From the NCBI RefSeq assembly GCF_040892545.1, contig NZ_CP156079.1, positions 248,001 to 312,000 of the forward strand: a stretch of DNA of 64,000 nt, read 5' to 3'. The stretch's first letter is position 1. Every line of letters starts with the position of its first letter. The stretch is from Paracidovorax avenae. GTDB taxonomy: Bacteria; Pseudomonadota; Gammaproteobacteria; Burkholderiales; Burkholderiaceae_C. A program made the translations under genes and the position numbers. The notes beneath the pieces are model-generated. The model searched no databases. It was not told the DNA's origin and was given only the letters and a program-made list of their open reading frames with translations. Shown here piece by piece: positions 54,397-64,000 of this stretch.

Positions 54397-55314
54397 ATGA
54401 CTTCCCGCCGCCTTTTCTCGTCCTCGTCCCTGGCCGCCGTGCTGGGCGCCTGCCTGCTGGCCCACGGCGCCGCCGCCAGCGCCCAGGAGATCGACACGCT
54501 GGCACGCATCAAGCAGACCGGGGTGATCCACATCGGCAGCCGCGACAGCTCGATCCCGTTCTCGTACAGCCCCAAGGGCAGCGGCGACCCGGTGGGCTTT
54601 TCCAACGACATCTGCCTGAAGATCGTCGATGCGGTGAAGGCCAAGCTGGGCCTGCCGGCGCTGCGCGTGCAGTACACGCTGCTCAATTCGCTCAACCGCA
54701 TCCCGCTGATGCAGAACGGCACGGTGGACCTGGACTGCGCCACCACGACCAATTCCGTGGTGCGCCAGCAGATGGTCTCCTTCGCGCCCAGCCATTTCGT
54801 GGCGGGCATCACCGTGGCGGTGAAGAAGAACTCGGGCATCAACTCCCTCTCGGATCTCGCGGGCAAGACGGTGGCCACCGTGGCCGGCAGCACCTCGGTG
54901 CAACTGCTGCGCACCTACAAGCGGGCCGAGGCGCTGGACGTGCGCGAACTGAGCGGAAAGGACACGGCCGACGCCTTCCTGCTGCTGGCCAACGGCCGGG
55001 CCGACGCCTATGTGCTGGACGACGTGCAACTGGCAGGCCTGATCGCCTCCTCGCCCAATCCGGGCGAATACCGCATGCTGCGCGACGTGGTGCTGCGCCA
55101 GGAACCCTACGGCATCATGTTCCGCAAGAACGATCCGCAGTTCGAGGCGCTGGTGGACGAGACCGTCACCCAGCTCATGAAGAGCGGCGAGATGGAGCGC
55201 CTCTACGCCCGCTGGTTCACCCAGCCGATCCCGCCCAACAACGTGAACCTGAACTTCCCGATGACGGACGCCGTGCGCGAGGCCTACCGCAACCCCAGCA
55301 AGAAGGGCGTGTGA
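54397..55314 (+). CDS. Amino-acid ABC transporter binding protein (GltI-like)
   Basis: 305 residues. The signal peptide is SSSLAAVLGACLLAHGAAAS ending AQ. The mature part has TLARIKQTGVIHIGSRDSSI PFSYSPKGSGDPVGFSNDIC, LDCATTTNSVVRQQMVSFAP and SLSDLAGKTVATVAGSTSVQ, matching glutamate/aspartate-binding proteins of family 3. AGGAG precedes the ATG. No permease or ATPase follows; instead the next gene is an aminotransferase whose start overlaps this stop by one base. It may use the transporter encoded at 57226-59319. Confidence 0.88.
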   Translation: MTSRRLFSSSSLAAVLGACLLAHGAAASAQEIDTLARIKQTGVIHIGSRDSSIPFSYSPKGSGDPVGFSNDICLKIVDAVKAKLGLPALRVQYTLLNSLNRIPLMQNGTVDLDCATTTNSVVRQQMVSFAPSHFVAGITVAVKKNSGINSLSDLAGKTVATVAGSTSVQLLRTYKRAEALDVRELSGKDTADAFLLLANGRADAYVLDDVQLAGLIASSPNPGEYRMLRDVVLRQEPYGIMFRKNDPQFEALVDETVTQLMKSGEMERLYARWFTQPIPPNNVNLNFPMTDAVREAYRNPSKKGV

Positions 55315-56699
55315 TGGCCGGCCACGACGCGATTTCGGCCCGCTACCCGCAGGGCCTGCTGTTCCCGGAGGCGGTGATGCGCGAGGTGCGCGGCCGCTTC
55401 CTGCAGGTGGACCACGACCATGCAGGGCGCCCGCGGCTGTATTTCGACAACGCGGGCGGCTCCTTCCGCCTGAAGGCGGCGGTGGAGCGCTTCGCGCAGA
55501 TCGACGCCGTGCCCGACAACACCGAGCGCATCCACCCCGTGGCGCGCGAACTGCAGGGCATCCAGGCCACGGGCACCGACGACCTGCGCATGATGCTCAA
55601 TGCCGAGGGCGGCAGCGTGCATGCCGCGCTCACCGCATCGGGCGCCATGTTCGAGATGGTGCGCGCCATCGCGCTGAACGTGCCGGGCACCAACATGGTC
55701 ACCACGGTGCTGGAGCACCCCTCGTCCTACGACGCCATGGAGCGCTATGCGCGCGAGACCGGCCGCGAACTGCGCGTGGCGCCCAGCAACCCGGCCACGG
55801 GCGGGGTGGACGTGGACGCCATCGTGCGGCTGGTGGACGAGGGCACGACGCTGCTCAACGTGATCTATGCCTCCAACATCTCTGGCGCCAAGCTGGACCT
55901 GGAACGCATCGTGGCCGCGGCGCGTGCCGTGAAGCCCGACCTCTACATCGTGGTGGATGCCGTGCAGCACGCGCCGCATGGCCTGATCGACCTGCAGAAG
56001 ACGCCGGTGGACGGCATCAACCTCGCGCCCTACAAGTTCTTCGGCTGCCGGGGCTCCGGCCTGGCCTGGCTGTCGGATCGCGCTGCCGCGCTGCCGCACC
56101 ACAAGCTCTCGGCCAAGCCGGAGGGTTTCTGGGACCTGGGCAGCTCCTCGCCCTGGCAGTTCGCCGTGGTGACCGAGATCGCCGACTACGTCTGCTGGCT
56201 GGGCTGCCAGGCCCTGAAGGAACTGCCGGAACTGGCCGCCGCGCTGGACGCGGGCGCCGATGCCGGCGAGCGGCCGCGCCGGGCCCTGTTCGCGGCCGGC
56301 ATCGAACGCATCATGCTGCACGAGCGCGCCCTGCTGGCGCGCCTGCTGGACGGCGACGGCGGTGCCCGCCACGGCCTGCGCGGCATGCCCGGCGTGCAGG
56401 TGTTCCTGGACCACCCGGACCTCACCCTGCGCGACCTCATCATCGCCATCGGCATCGACGGCGTGGACTGCACCCAGGCCGTGCACGAATACGGACTGCG
56501 CGGCGTGACGGTCTATGAGCGCAGCGTGGCGAGCCTGTATTCGCGGCGCATGCTCGAATCCTTCGGGCTGAAGGGCGCGGTGCGCGTGTCGCCGCTGCAC
56601 TGCAATACGGCGCAGGAGGTGGATGCGTTCCTGCGGGTGACGGAGGACATCGTGCGGGTGCATGCCTCGTCCGCTGCCCGCGAGGCCGCGGTCCTGTAG
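55314..56699 (+). CDS. Class V aminotransferase-fold PLP enzyme
   Basis: 461 residues. [20 protein letters not shown] is the cysteine-desulfurase-like start. [20 protein letters not shown] and [17 protein letters not shown] follow. [18 protein letters not shown] holds the PLP-ring aspartate, and [17 protein letters not shown] the Schiff-base lysine. Such enzymes remove sulphur, selenium or amino groups from amino acids; the substrate is not clear. Coupling to an amino-acid binding protein (TGATG overlap) suggests that it works on the imported compound. Its stop codon lies in a hairpin shared with the convergent allA-like gene. Confidence 0.87.
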   Translation: MAGHDAISARYPQGLLFPEAVMREVRGRFLQVDHDHAGRPRLYFDNAGGSFRLKAAVERFAQIDAVPDNTERIHPVARELQGIQATGTDDLRMMLNAEGGSVHAALTASGAMFEMVRAIALNVPGTNMVTTVLEHPSSYDAMERYARETGRELRVAPSNPATGGVDVDAIVRLVDEGTTLLNVIYASNISGAKLDLERIVAAARAVKPDLYIVVDAVQHAPHGLIDLQKTPVDGINLAPYKFFGCRGSGLAWLSDRAAALPHHKLSAKPEGFWDLGSSSPWQFAVVTEIADYVCWLGCQALKELPELAAALDAGADAGERPRRALFAAGIERIMLHERALLARLLDGDGGARHGLRGMPGVQVFLDHPDLTLRDLIIAIGIDGVDCTQAVHEYGLRGVTVYERSVASLYSRRMLESFGLKGAVRVSPLHCNTAQEVDAFLRVTEDIVRVHASSAAREAAVL

Positions 56700-56719
56700 G
56701 GCTGCGTTCCGCCCTACAG
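56694..56719. terminator. Hairpin carrying both convergent stop codons
   Basis: CTGTAGGGC and GCCCTACAG form a perfect nine-base stem around eight bases. The TAG of the aminotransferase is in the left arm, and the TAG of the allA-like gene (read leftward) is in the right arm. There is no thymine run, so termination would be weak or of another kind. Confidence 0.45.
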
Positions 56720-57225
56720 CCTGCAGTCCACGCCCCACGCGTGGATGGGGACCACATCGCAATCCACCTCCGCCGCGATGCGGTCGGCCACCAGCCAGGG
56801 GCCGGCCTGCAGCGACAGCAGCGGGTGGTGCCACACGCCCGGGGCCAGCTGCAGCCCCTGCCGGCCGTCGGTGACGAAGGCGCGCAGATGCCCAGGGCCC
56901 AGCGCTTCGGGTGCGATGGCCGCATCGGCCACCACGGCCACCAGCTGCAGCGCGGCGCCGAAGGGCGCGAAGGACTGGCTGCCCAGCCGGTGCCGTTCCA
57001 TCAGCGTGAGCTGCGCGGGCAGCGCGGTGGCGGCGGCGTCGAACAGGCTGAAGGCCACGGCGCCGGGCGCGGCGGCGAAGGGCCGGGCCAGGTCGTGGTG
57101 GCGCATGCAGCGGCCGTCGTTGATGGGGATCTGCCGGGTGCCGCTGCCGCCCAGCGCGATCACCTGGCCGTAGGGCGCGAAGGCTTCGGCGGTGAGGGGC
57201 TGCACCGGCAGCACCACTCCCCCGC

Positions 57226-57229
<4 letters not shown>
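56714..57229 (-). CDS. allA: Ureidoglycolate lyase
   Basis: 171 residues. Family stretches are [52 protein letters not shown] and [15 protein letters not shown], the cupin-like AllA fold with its catalytic histidines and glutamate. The enzyme splits ureidoglycolate to glyoxylate and urea, late in purine/allantoin breakdown. Its ATG overlaps the ABC ATPase stop (ATGA, 57226-57229), so it is the last gene of the six-gene operon. This hints that the transported solute is a ureide or a related nitrogen compound. No other allantoin genes are in view. Confidence 0.88.
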
Positions 57230-57949
<720 letters not shown>

Positions 57950-57963
<14 letters not shown>

Positions 57964-58603
57964 AGAGTTTCTTCTCCAGGTGGGATGCACAGGCGGACAG
58001 CGGCCAGCACAGCAGGAAGTAGCCGGCGGCGACGAGCCCGTAGATGAGGAAGGGCTGGAAGGTGGCGTTGGCCAGCATCGAGCCGAGCTTGGTGAGGTCC
58101 TCGAAGCCGATGATCGAGGCCACGGCCGTGCCCTTGACGATCTGCACCGAGAAACCCACGGTGGGCGCGATGGCCAGGCGCACGGCCTGCGGCAGCACCA
58201 CGTGGCGCATCTGCTGGAAGTAGCCCATGGCGAGGCTGGACGACGCCTCCCACTGCCCGCGGGGGATGGCCTGCACGCAGCCGCGCCAGACTTCGGCCAG
58301 GTAGGCGCTGGTGTAGAGCGTGAGGCCGATGGCGGCGGCCGTCCAGGGCGATACGTCGAAGCCTGCCATCGACGCGCCGAAGAACACCAGGAACATCTGC
58401 ATGAGCAGCGGCGTGTTCTGGAAGACCTGGATATAGGTGCGGCTCACGCGCTGCAGGCCGGAGTGCCGGCCCACGCGGGCGAACAGCACCACCAGGCCGG
58501 CCGCGCCGCCCAGCGCGAAAGCCATGAGCGACAGCAGCAGGGTGGCCCAGAGGCCTTCGGCCAGCTTGAGCAGGATGGGCAGCAGGGGAATGTCGGCGAT
58601 CAT
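57950..58603 (-). CDS. Amino-acid-type ABC permease (second)
   Basis: 217 residues with about five helices. The amino-acid permease signature is YTSAYLAEVWRGCVQAIPRG with QWEASSSLAMGYFQQMRHVV LPQAVRLAIAP, the EAA coupling loop. It forms a heterodimer channel with the next permease. The start overlaps the other permease's stop (ATGA, 58600-58603). The length is typical of the HisM/GlnP family. Confidence 0.92.
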
Positions 58604-59319
58604 GCGGCGTCTCCGGCCGGCGCGGCGGCGGGGCGGGGCGTGGACGTGGCCGGCGCGCGGCGCGCCACGATGACGTGCTGCCCGATCCAGGCCAGCGCCT
58701 GGCGCAGCAGCAGGGCCAGCGCGAAGTAAAGCGCCGTCACCACGATATAGGTCTCGAACGCGCGGAAATTGCGCGACTGGATGAAATTGGCGGCGAAGGT
58801 CAGGTCCTGCGCCGCGATCTGCGACACCACCGAGGTGCCCAGCATCACGATGACGATCTGGCTGCTGAGCGCGGGCCACACTTTCTGCAGCGCGGGCCGC
58901 AGCACCACGTGCCGGAAGCAGGCCCAGCGGCCCATGCCCAGCGCGCTCGCGGCCTCCAGCTGGCCGCGCGGCGTTTCCTGGATGCCGGCCCGCACGATCT
59001 CCGTGAGGTAGGCGCCCAGGTTGACCACGGTGGTCAGCAGGCAGGCCTGCCATTCATTGAGCTGCAGGCCCAGCGACGGCAGGCCGAAGAACACGAACAT
59101 CAGCTGCACCAGGAAGGGCGTGTTGCGGATCGCCTCCACATACAGCTTGAACAGCCAGTTCAGCGGCGCGATGCGCCAGGCGCGGCAGACGCCGCCGGCC
59201 ACGCCGATCACGCCGCCCAGCACGGCACCGGCCGTCGTCAGCCCCAGCGTGAAGGCGGCGCCCTGCGCCAGCTGGCCGCTGTAGTCGAAGACGGCGCCGA
59301 AGTCGAATGCATATGCCAT
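58600..59319 (-). CDS. Amino-acid-type ABC permease (first)
   Basis: 239 residues. The signature is VNLGAYLTEIVRAGIQETPR with GQLEAASALGMGRWACFRHV VLRPALQKVWPAL. Early helices include GAAFTLGLTTAGAVLGGVIG. It is the partner of the permease at 57950. It starts 56 bases after the binding-protein gene and ends in a four-base overlap. A Pro/Ala tail (APATSTPRPAAAPAG) extends the C-terminus. Confidence 0.92.
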   Translation of the reverse strand: MAYAFDFGAVFDYSGQLAQGAAFTLGLTTAGAVLGGVIGVAGGVCRAWRIAPLNWLFKLYVEAIRNTPFLVQLMFVFFGLPSLGLQLNEWQACLLTTVVNLGAYLTEIVRAGIQETPRGQLEAASALGMGRWACFRHVVLRPALQKVWPALSSQIVIVMLGTSVVSQIAAQDLTFAANFIQSRNFRAFETYIVVTALYFALALLLRQALAWIGQHVIVARRAPATSTPRPAAAPAGDAA

Positions 59320-59375
59320 GGAGGAGGTCTCTTCCGGTCAACGTGGCCTGGTGCGGACGGTGCGGTCCCGGCCGC

Positions 59376-60200
59376 TTACAGCGTGGCGGGCAGCGGCATC
59401 TTCATCCAGCGCTGCGACATGTCGTTCAGGCGGCCGTCGGACTTGGCCTTGGTGATGATCGCGTCCACCTTCTGCAGCAGCGCGTCCTCGCCCTTGGCGA
59501 CACCCACGTAGCAGGGCGTGTCTTCCACGGCGAACTTGGCATCCAGCTGGCGCAGCCTGGTGCGCTCGTTCACGGCGTTGGCGACGATGTTGCCCAGCGT
59601 CACCAGCTGCACCTGGCCGGTCAGGTAGCTCTGCGCCGTGGCGTTGTTGTCTTCATAGCGCTTGATGGTGGCCGACGCGGGGGCCAGCTTGGTCAGCGAC
59701 AGGTCTTCGGTGGAGCCGCGCGTCACGCCGATGGTCTTGCCCGCCAGGTCGGCCGGGCCCTTGATGACGGCCTCCTTGGGGCCATAGACGCTCTTGGGGA
59801 AGGGCGCGTAGGCCTGGGTGAAGTCGATCACCTTGGCGCGCTCGGCGTTCTTGCCGAGGCTGGAGATCACCAGGTCGGCCTTGCCGGTGGTCAGGTAGGG
59901 GATGCGGTTGGTGCTGGTGACGGGCACCAGTTCGACCTTCACGCCCAGTTCCTTGGCCACCAGGTTGGCCATGTCGATGTCATAGCCCTGCAGCTTCAGG
60001 TCGGTGCCCAGCGAGCCGAAGGGCGGGAAGTCCTGCGGGATGGCCACGCGGACCACGCCGGCCTTCTGGATGTTGGCCAGCACGTCGGCACGGGCGGACG
60101 CCGCGCCGCCCAGGGCTGCGGCCGCGAAGGCGGTGGCGGCCAGCAGGGCGCGGAGGGCGCCGCGGCGGGCGGTCGGGGGGGTGATGGCGGTGCGGGTCAT
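59376..60200 (-). CDS. Amino-acid-type ABC transporter binding protein
   Basis: 274 residues. The signal peptide ends near GGAASARADV. The mature family 3 pattern is ANIQKAGVVRVAIPQDFPPF, LQGYDIDMANLVAKELGVKV, LVPVTSTNRIPYLTTGKADL and DLAGKTIGVTRGSTEDLSL. AAGGAG precedes the ATG. Its start overlaps the regulator's stop (ATGA, 60197-60200). The ligand is probably a polar amino acid or ureide-like compound, given allA at the operon end. Confidence 0.92.
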   Translation of the reverse strand: MTRTAITPPTARRGALRALLAATAFAAAALGGAASARADVLANIQKAGVVRVAIPQDFPPFGSLGTDLKLQGYDIDMANLVAKELGVKVELVPVTSTNRIPYLTTGKADLVISSLGKNAERAKVIDFTQAYAPFPKSVYGPKEAVIKGPADLAGKTIGVTRGSTEDLSLTKLAPASATIKRYEDNNATAQSYLTGQVQLVTLGNIVANAVNERTRLRQLDAKFAVEDTPCYVGVAKGEDALLQKVDAIITKAKSDGRLNDMSQRWMKMPLPATL

Positions 60201-60964
60201 TGGAAAACTCCTTCAGGGAAAGGGGGAGAGGGGGGAACGAGGCGAAAGGAAACCGGTGCGCCGGCTGCGGGGGGCTCCGGCGCACCCATGTCGATGCCGC
60301 CGCGGCGCGCCGCCGACAGCAGGTGGGCGTGCATGGCCTGGGCGCTGGCCGCGGCATCGCCCGCGCGCAGCGCCTGCACGATGGCGTCGTGCTCGCGCGC
60401 GGGCTCGTCGTCGGCGCCCGTGCGGGCGAACGGCAGGCGCAGGCTGTGGGCGATGGCCGGCTCCAGCTGCCGCGCCATGGCGATCAGGCCGGGGTTGCCC
60501 GACAGCTGTGCCAGCAGCAGGTGGAAATGCAGGTCCGCCTCGGCGGCGCTCAGCAGGTCGTTGCGCCGCAGCGCTTCGGACTGCTGCTGTTGCAGCCACT
60601 GCAACTGGTGGTGCGCGCCCGCATCGGCGCGGCCGGCGGCCAGGGCCGTCCATCCAGGCTCCAGCACCAGCCGCAGCTCGATCAGCTGGCGCGGCGAAAG
60701 GGTGCCCATTTCGGGGGTGGCGAAGGCACGGTGCGTGCGCTCGCCGCTGGCATGCGGACCCCGCACCATCACGCCCCGGCCGGGCAGGATGTCCACCAGC
60801 CCCAGCGTCTCCAGCACCGACAGTGCCTCGCGCAGCGAGGCCCGGCTGATGCCCAGGCGCTGCGCCAGTTCGCGCTGCGCGGGCAGCGGGCTGCCGCTGG
60901 CGTAGTGGCCGCTCAGGATCTGCTGCTGCAGCGTTTGCGCGACGGAGGAAGGAATGCTGTGCAT
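60197..60964 (-). CDS. FadR-subfamily GntR regulator
   Basis: 255 residues. The winged helix is VAQTLQQQILSGHYASGSPL PAQRELAQRLGISRASLREA with LSVLETLGLVDILPGRGVMV. The helical FCD domain follows (LIELRLVLEPGWTALAAGRA, AEADLHFHLLLAQLSGNPGL), with histidines that normally bind a metal and carboxylate. It heads the six-gene operon and overlaps the binding-protein gene. A CTGAC/GTCAG palindrome 21 bases upstream is its likely own operator. It would respond to a pathway intermediate. Confidence 0.92.
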   Translation of the reverse strand: MHSIPSSVAQTLQQQILSGHYASGSPLPAQRELAQRLGISRASLREALSVLETLGLVDILPGRGVMVRGPHASGERTHRAFATPEMGTLSPRQLIELRLVLEPGWTALAAGRADAGAHHQLQWLQQQQSEALRRNDLLSAAEADLHFHLLLAQLSGNPGLIAMARQLEPAIAHSLRLPFARTGADDEPAREHDAIVQALRAGDAAASAQAMHAHLLSAARRGGIDMGAPEPPAAGAPVSFRLVPPSPPFPEGVFQ

Positions 60965-60984
60965 GGGCTTGGTGAATCGGTGGC

Positions 60985-60996
60985 CTGACAGGTCAG
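60985..60996. promoter_or_regulatory. GntR operator candidate
   Basis: CTGAC-AG-GTCAG is a perfect palindrome, with GG and CC one base further out on either side. It lies 21 bases upstream of the GntR gene start, where a repressor would block its own operon. Confidence 0.5.
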
Positions 60997-61165
60997 ACCA
61001 GTGCGCAGGTCAAAGCGATTTGCATGCCAGGCTCAAAAACAGGAGCATGAAAGCATTGCCTGGCCAGAAGAATTCCCGGGTGAGCCGGCCAGCTTCCGCA
61101 GCAGGGTGGTGCCCGGCGCGCCGCACACCGTCCGGGGGGCGCCTGCATTTGGTGCGCTGCAGCAC

Positions 61166-61192
61166 GGCGCCGGGCAGAAGGCGCCCGGCGCC
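61166..61192 (+). other. Strong hairpin before lipoprotein gene
   Basis: GGCGCCGGGC and GCCCGGCGCC form a perfect ten-base stem around seven bases, 19 bases before the lipoprotein start. A CATAAT follows at 61197-61202. With no thymine run it is not a standard terminator. The rest of the 247-base gap back to the GntR gene holds only the palindrome near 60990. Confidence 0.4.
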
Positions 61193-61211
61193 TGCCCATA
61201 ATCCGGACGTG

Positions 61212-61979
61212 ATGAAGACGGCCGACCTCCCTCTTTCCCGCCGCTGCCTGCTGGGGCAGGGCTGTGCGCTGGCCGGCGCGCTGCTGGCCGGATGCGGAAC
61301 GCCGGCCCACACCGAGCGCGGCGAGGTGCAGGCCGCCGACATCGAGCCCACCGAGCTGGCGCAGTCCGACGTGAACCGCATGGCCACGCTGGGCATGCGC
61401 GCCAACCTGGACAGCCTCTACCTGCTGATGGACAAGCTCTACCGCCGCAACCCGGCCGAGTGGCGCAAGGGCCAGGCACCGGACCAGCTGCCGGGCCGCA
61501 TCCTGGCCGGGCAGCGCGTGCGCGACGCCATCGAGCAGCGCCAGCCCTGGGCGCCGCTGCAGGGGCGCCGCGACATCGCCGCGCTGGCCTTCTCGCTCAG
61601 CCCCGAGTTCACGGGCGACCGGGTGGCCGCGGTCATCCACGCCACGGCCGACATGATCGTCACCGCCCACGGCGGCAAGACCCGCTTCTTCCTGGTCGAC
61701 GGGCTGGACGCGCAGCACCTCTACAACGCCGCGCGCAACGTGGAAATCGCCGTCTGGCTCATCGCCCAGCGGCAGGGCCCGGACGGCCGGCCGCTGCTGC
61801 TGGCCGACGAGATCGGCCCGGGCGTGCGCAACGTGAGCTTCGAGCGCGAGTTCGGCAAGATCATCGCGCGGCTCGACCTGCTGGCCGCCGTGGTGGCCGA
61901 GAAGTACCGCCGCGCAGCCATCAGCTACGTGCAGAACCTGGTGGGCGGCACCTTCCTGCAGTTCCTGCCGGTGCGCTAG
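61212..61979 (+). CDS. Conserved lipoprotein of unknown function
   Basis: 255 residues. The N-terminus [20 protein letters not shown] with AGC is a lipoprotein signal, the lipid-modified cysteine being in LLAGC. The mature part is helical: [60 protein letters not shown] and [20 protein letters not shown]. It should be anchored to a membrane facing the periplasm. I know no function for this family. It is not in an operon with metH, which has its own promoter region and riboswitch. Confidence 0.75.
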   Translation: MKTADLPLSRRCLLGQGCALAGALLAGCGTPAHTERGEVQAADIEPTELAQSDVNRMATLGMRANLDSLYLLMDKLYRRNPAEWRKGQAPDQLPGRILAGQRVRDAIEQRQPWAPLQGRRDIAALAFSLSPEFTGDRVAAVIHATADMIVTAHGGKTRFFLVDGLDAQHLYNAARNVEIAVWLIAQRQGPDGRPLLLADEIGPGVRNVSFEREFGKIIARLDLLAAVVAEKYRRAAISYVQNLVGGTFLQFLPVR

Positions 61980-62019
61980 GCGAAGAGGCCTCCCCCGGTC
62001 GCGCGCCGCCGTCCCCGTT

Positions 62020-62025
62020 TAAAAT
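62020..62025 (+). promoter_or_regulatory. metH: -10 element of the metH transcript
   Basis: TAAAAT stands in a GC-rich surrounding, matches TATAAT at five of six positions and would start RNA near 62032, just before the aptamer. The -35 region is poor. Confidence 0.45.
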
Positions 62026-62035
62026 CCGCCCGCCC

Positions 62036-62145
62036 TCCGAGGAGCGTTGCAGCGGCCCGTCCGCCGGCGTCGGTCACGACCGCCGCGGGCGCGCCGTCAG
62101 GCTCGGAGCCCGTGCCGAAGATTCGATGCCAACGACGCTCACCTG
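62036..62145 (+). ncRNA. S-adenosylhomocysteine (SAH) riboswitch
   Basis: The conserved blocks of the SAH (ahcY-type) aptamer are in order: CTCCGAGGAGCGTTGCAGCG, later CAGGCTCGGAGCC, and AACGACGCTCACC. GAGCG/CGCTC form the closing helix, and CTCCGAG/CTCGGAG can pair as the pseudoknot. SAH is the by-product of methylation. High SAH would switch on metH, which remakes methionine. This class is known upstream of ahcY and metH in proteobacteria. Confidence 0.88.
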
Positions 62146-62172
62146 TCCTTTCCCACCGTCCGCGCAGGTGAG
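62138..62172 (+). promoter_or_regulatory. Expression platform of the SAH riboswitch
   Basis: CTCACCTG (62138-62145) is fully complementary to CAGGTGAG (62165-62172), which contains the metH ribosome site. CTC also belongs to the aptamer's closing helix. With SAH bound, the helix holds CGCTC and frees the ribosome site; without it, the eight-base hairpin hides it. This predicts a translational ON switch. Confidence 0.75.
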
Positions 62173-62176
62173 CCCC

Positions 62177-64000
<1,824 letters not shown>

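Overview
The window is a GC-rich, densely coded stretch of bacterial chromosome. Bug/TctC-type solute receptors, CaiB-type CoA-transferases, many LysR regulators, an IPTL-CTERM protein and a split-type metH together suggest a betaproteobacterium of the Comamonadaceae, most like Acidovorax/Paracidovorax. This is inference from gene content; no search was run. No rRNA, tRNA or CRISPR array was seen.

Layout. 1-2654 (minus): a cut cupin gene, a CaiB/BaiF CoA-transferase and a Bug receptor. 2921-4792: recQ. 4820-7148 (minus): two overlapping class A beta-lactamase-like genes. 7291-10571: a DNA-repair pair, an MmcB-like nuclease-fold protein and a DinG-type helicase with an N-terminal RecB/Cas4-like nuclease domain, behind a LexA-like site. 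10646-14085: an autoregulated TetR gene, cytochrome b561 and two uncharacterised proteins. 14212-17578 (minus): glutamate dehydrogenase, a secreted hydrolase and PPK2. 17834-19765: a seven-blade Kelch protein with an IPTL-CTERM tail. 19817-25082 (minus): an amidase, a TonB-dependent receptor with a Fur-like box, and a GH19-like enzyme overlapping a small exported DUF4087 protein. 25114-26647: a divergent LysR/PACE efflux pair.

26655-39565 is the most coherent system. A LuxR-type response regulator and an 1152-residue hybrid kinase, whose sensor half looks like an entire NCS1-type permease followed by a cysteine cluster, face a urea/amide ABC transporter operon (urtABCDE), which continues into formamidase fmdA, fmdB and aliphatic amidase amiE. 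The kinase pair probably senses an amide-type nitrogen source and drives uptake and hydrolysis to ammonia. Two oppositely oriented small repeats with a shared core but different, internally complementary arms lie between urtD and urtE.

39599-50429: LysR genes paired with a muconate cycloisomerase/Bug receptor unit and with argC, a MocR regulator with an apparent one-base frameshift, an MFS exporter and a methyltransferase. 50430-53306 is a lower-GC scar that reads as a degenerate integron: an eroded intI with a perfect LexA box, a cassette-like gene, a likely attC site, a second cassette-like gene and a broken AraC gene. 53307-60964: amino-acid-type ABC components, a class V aminotransferase and a six-gene operon from a FadR-type regulator to ureidoglycolate lyase. 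61212-64000: a lipoprotein, then an S-adenosylhomocysteine riboswitch with a readable ribosome-site switch upstream of metH, which runs off the window end.
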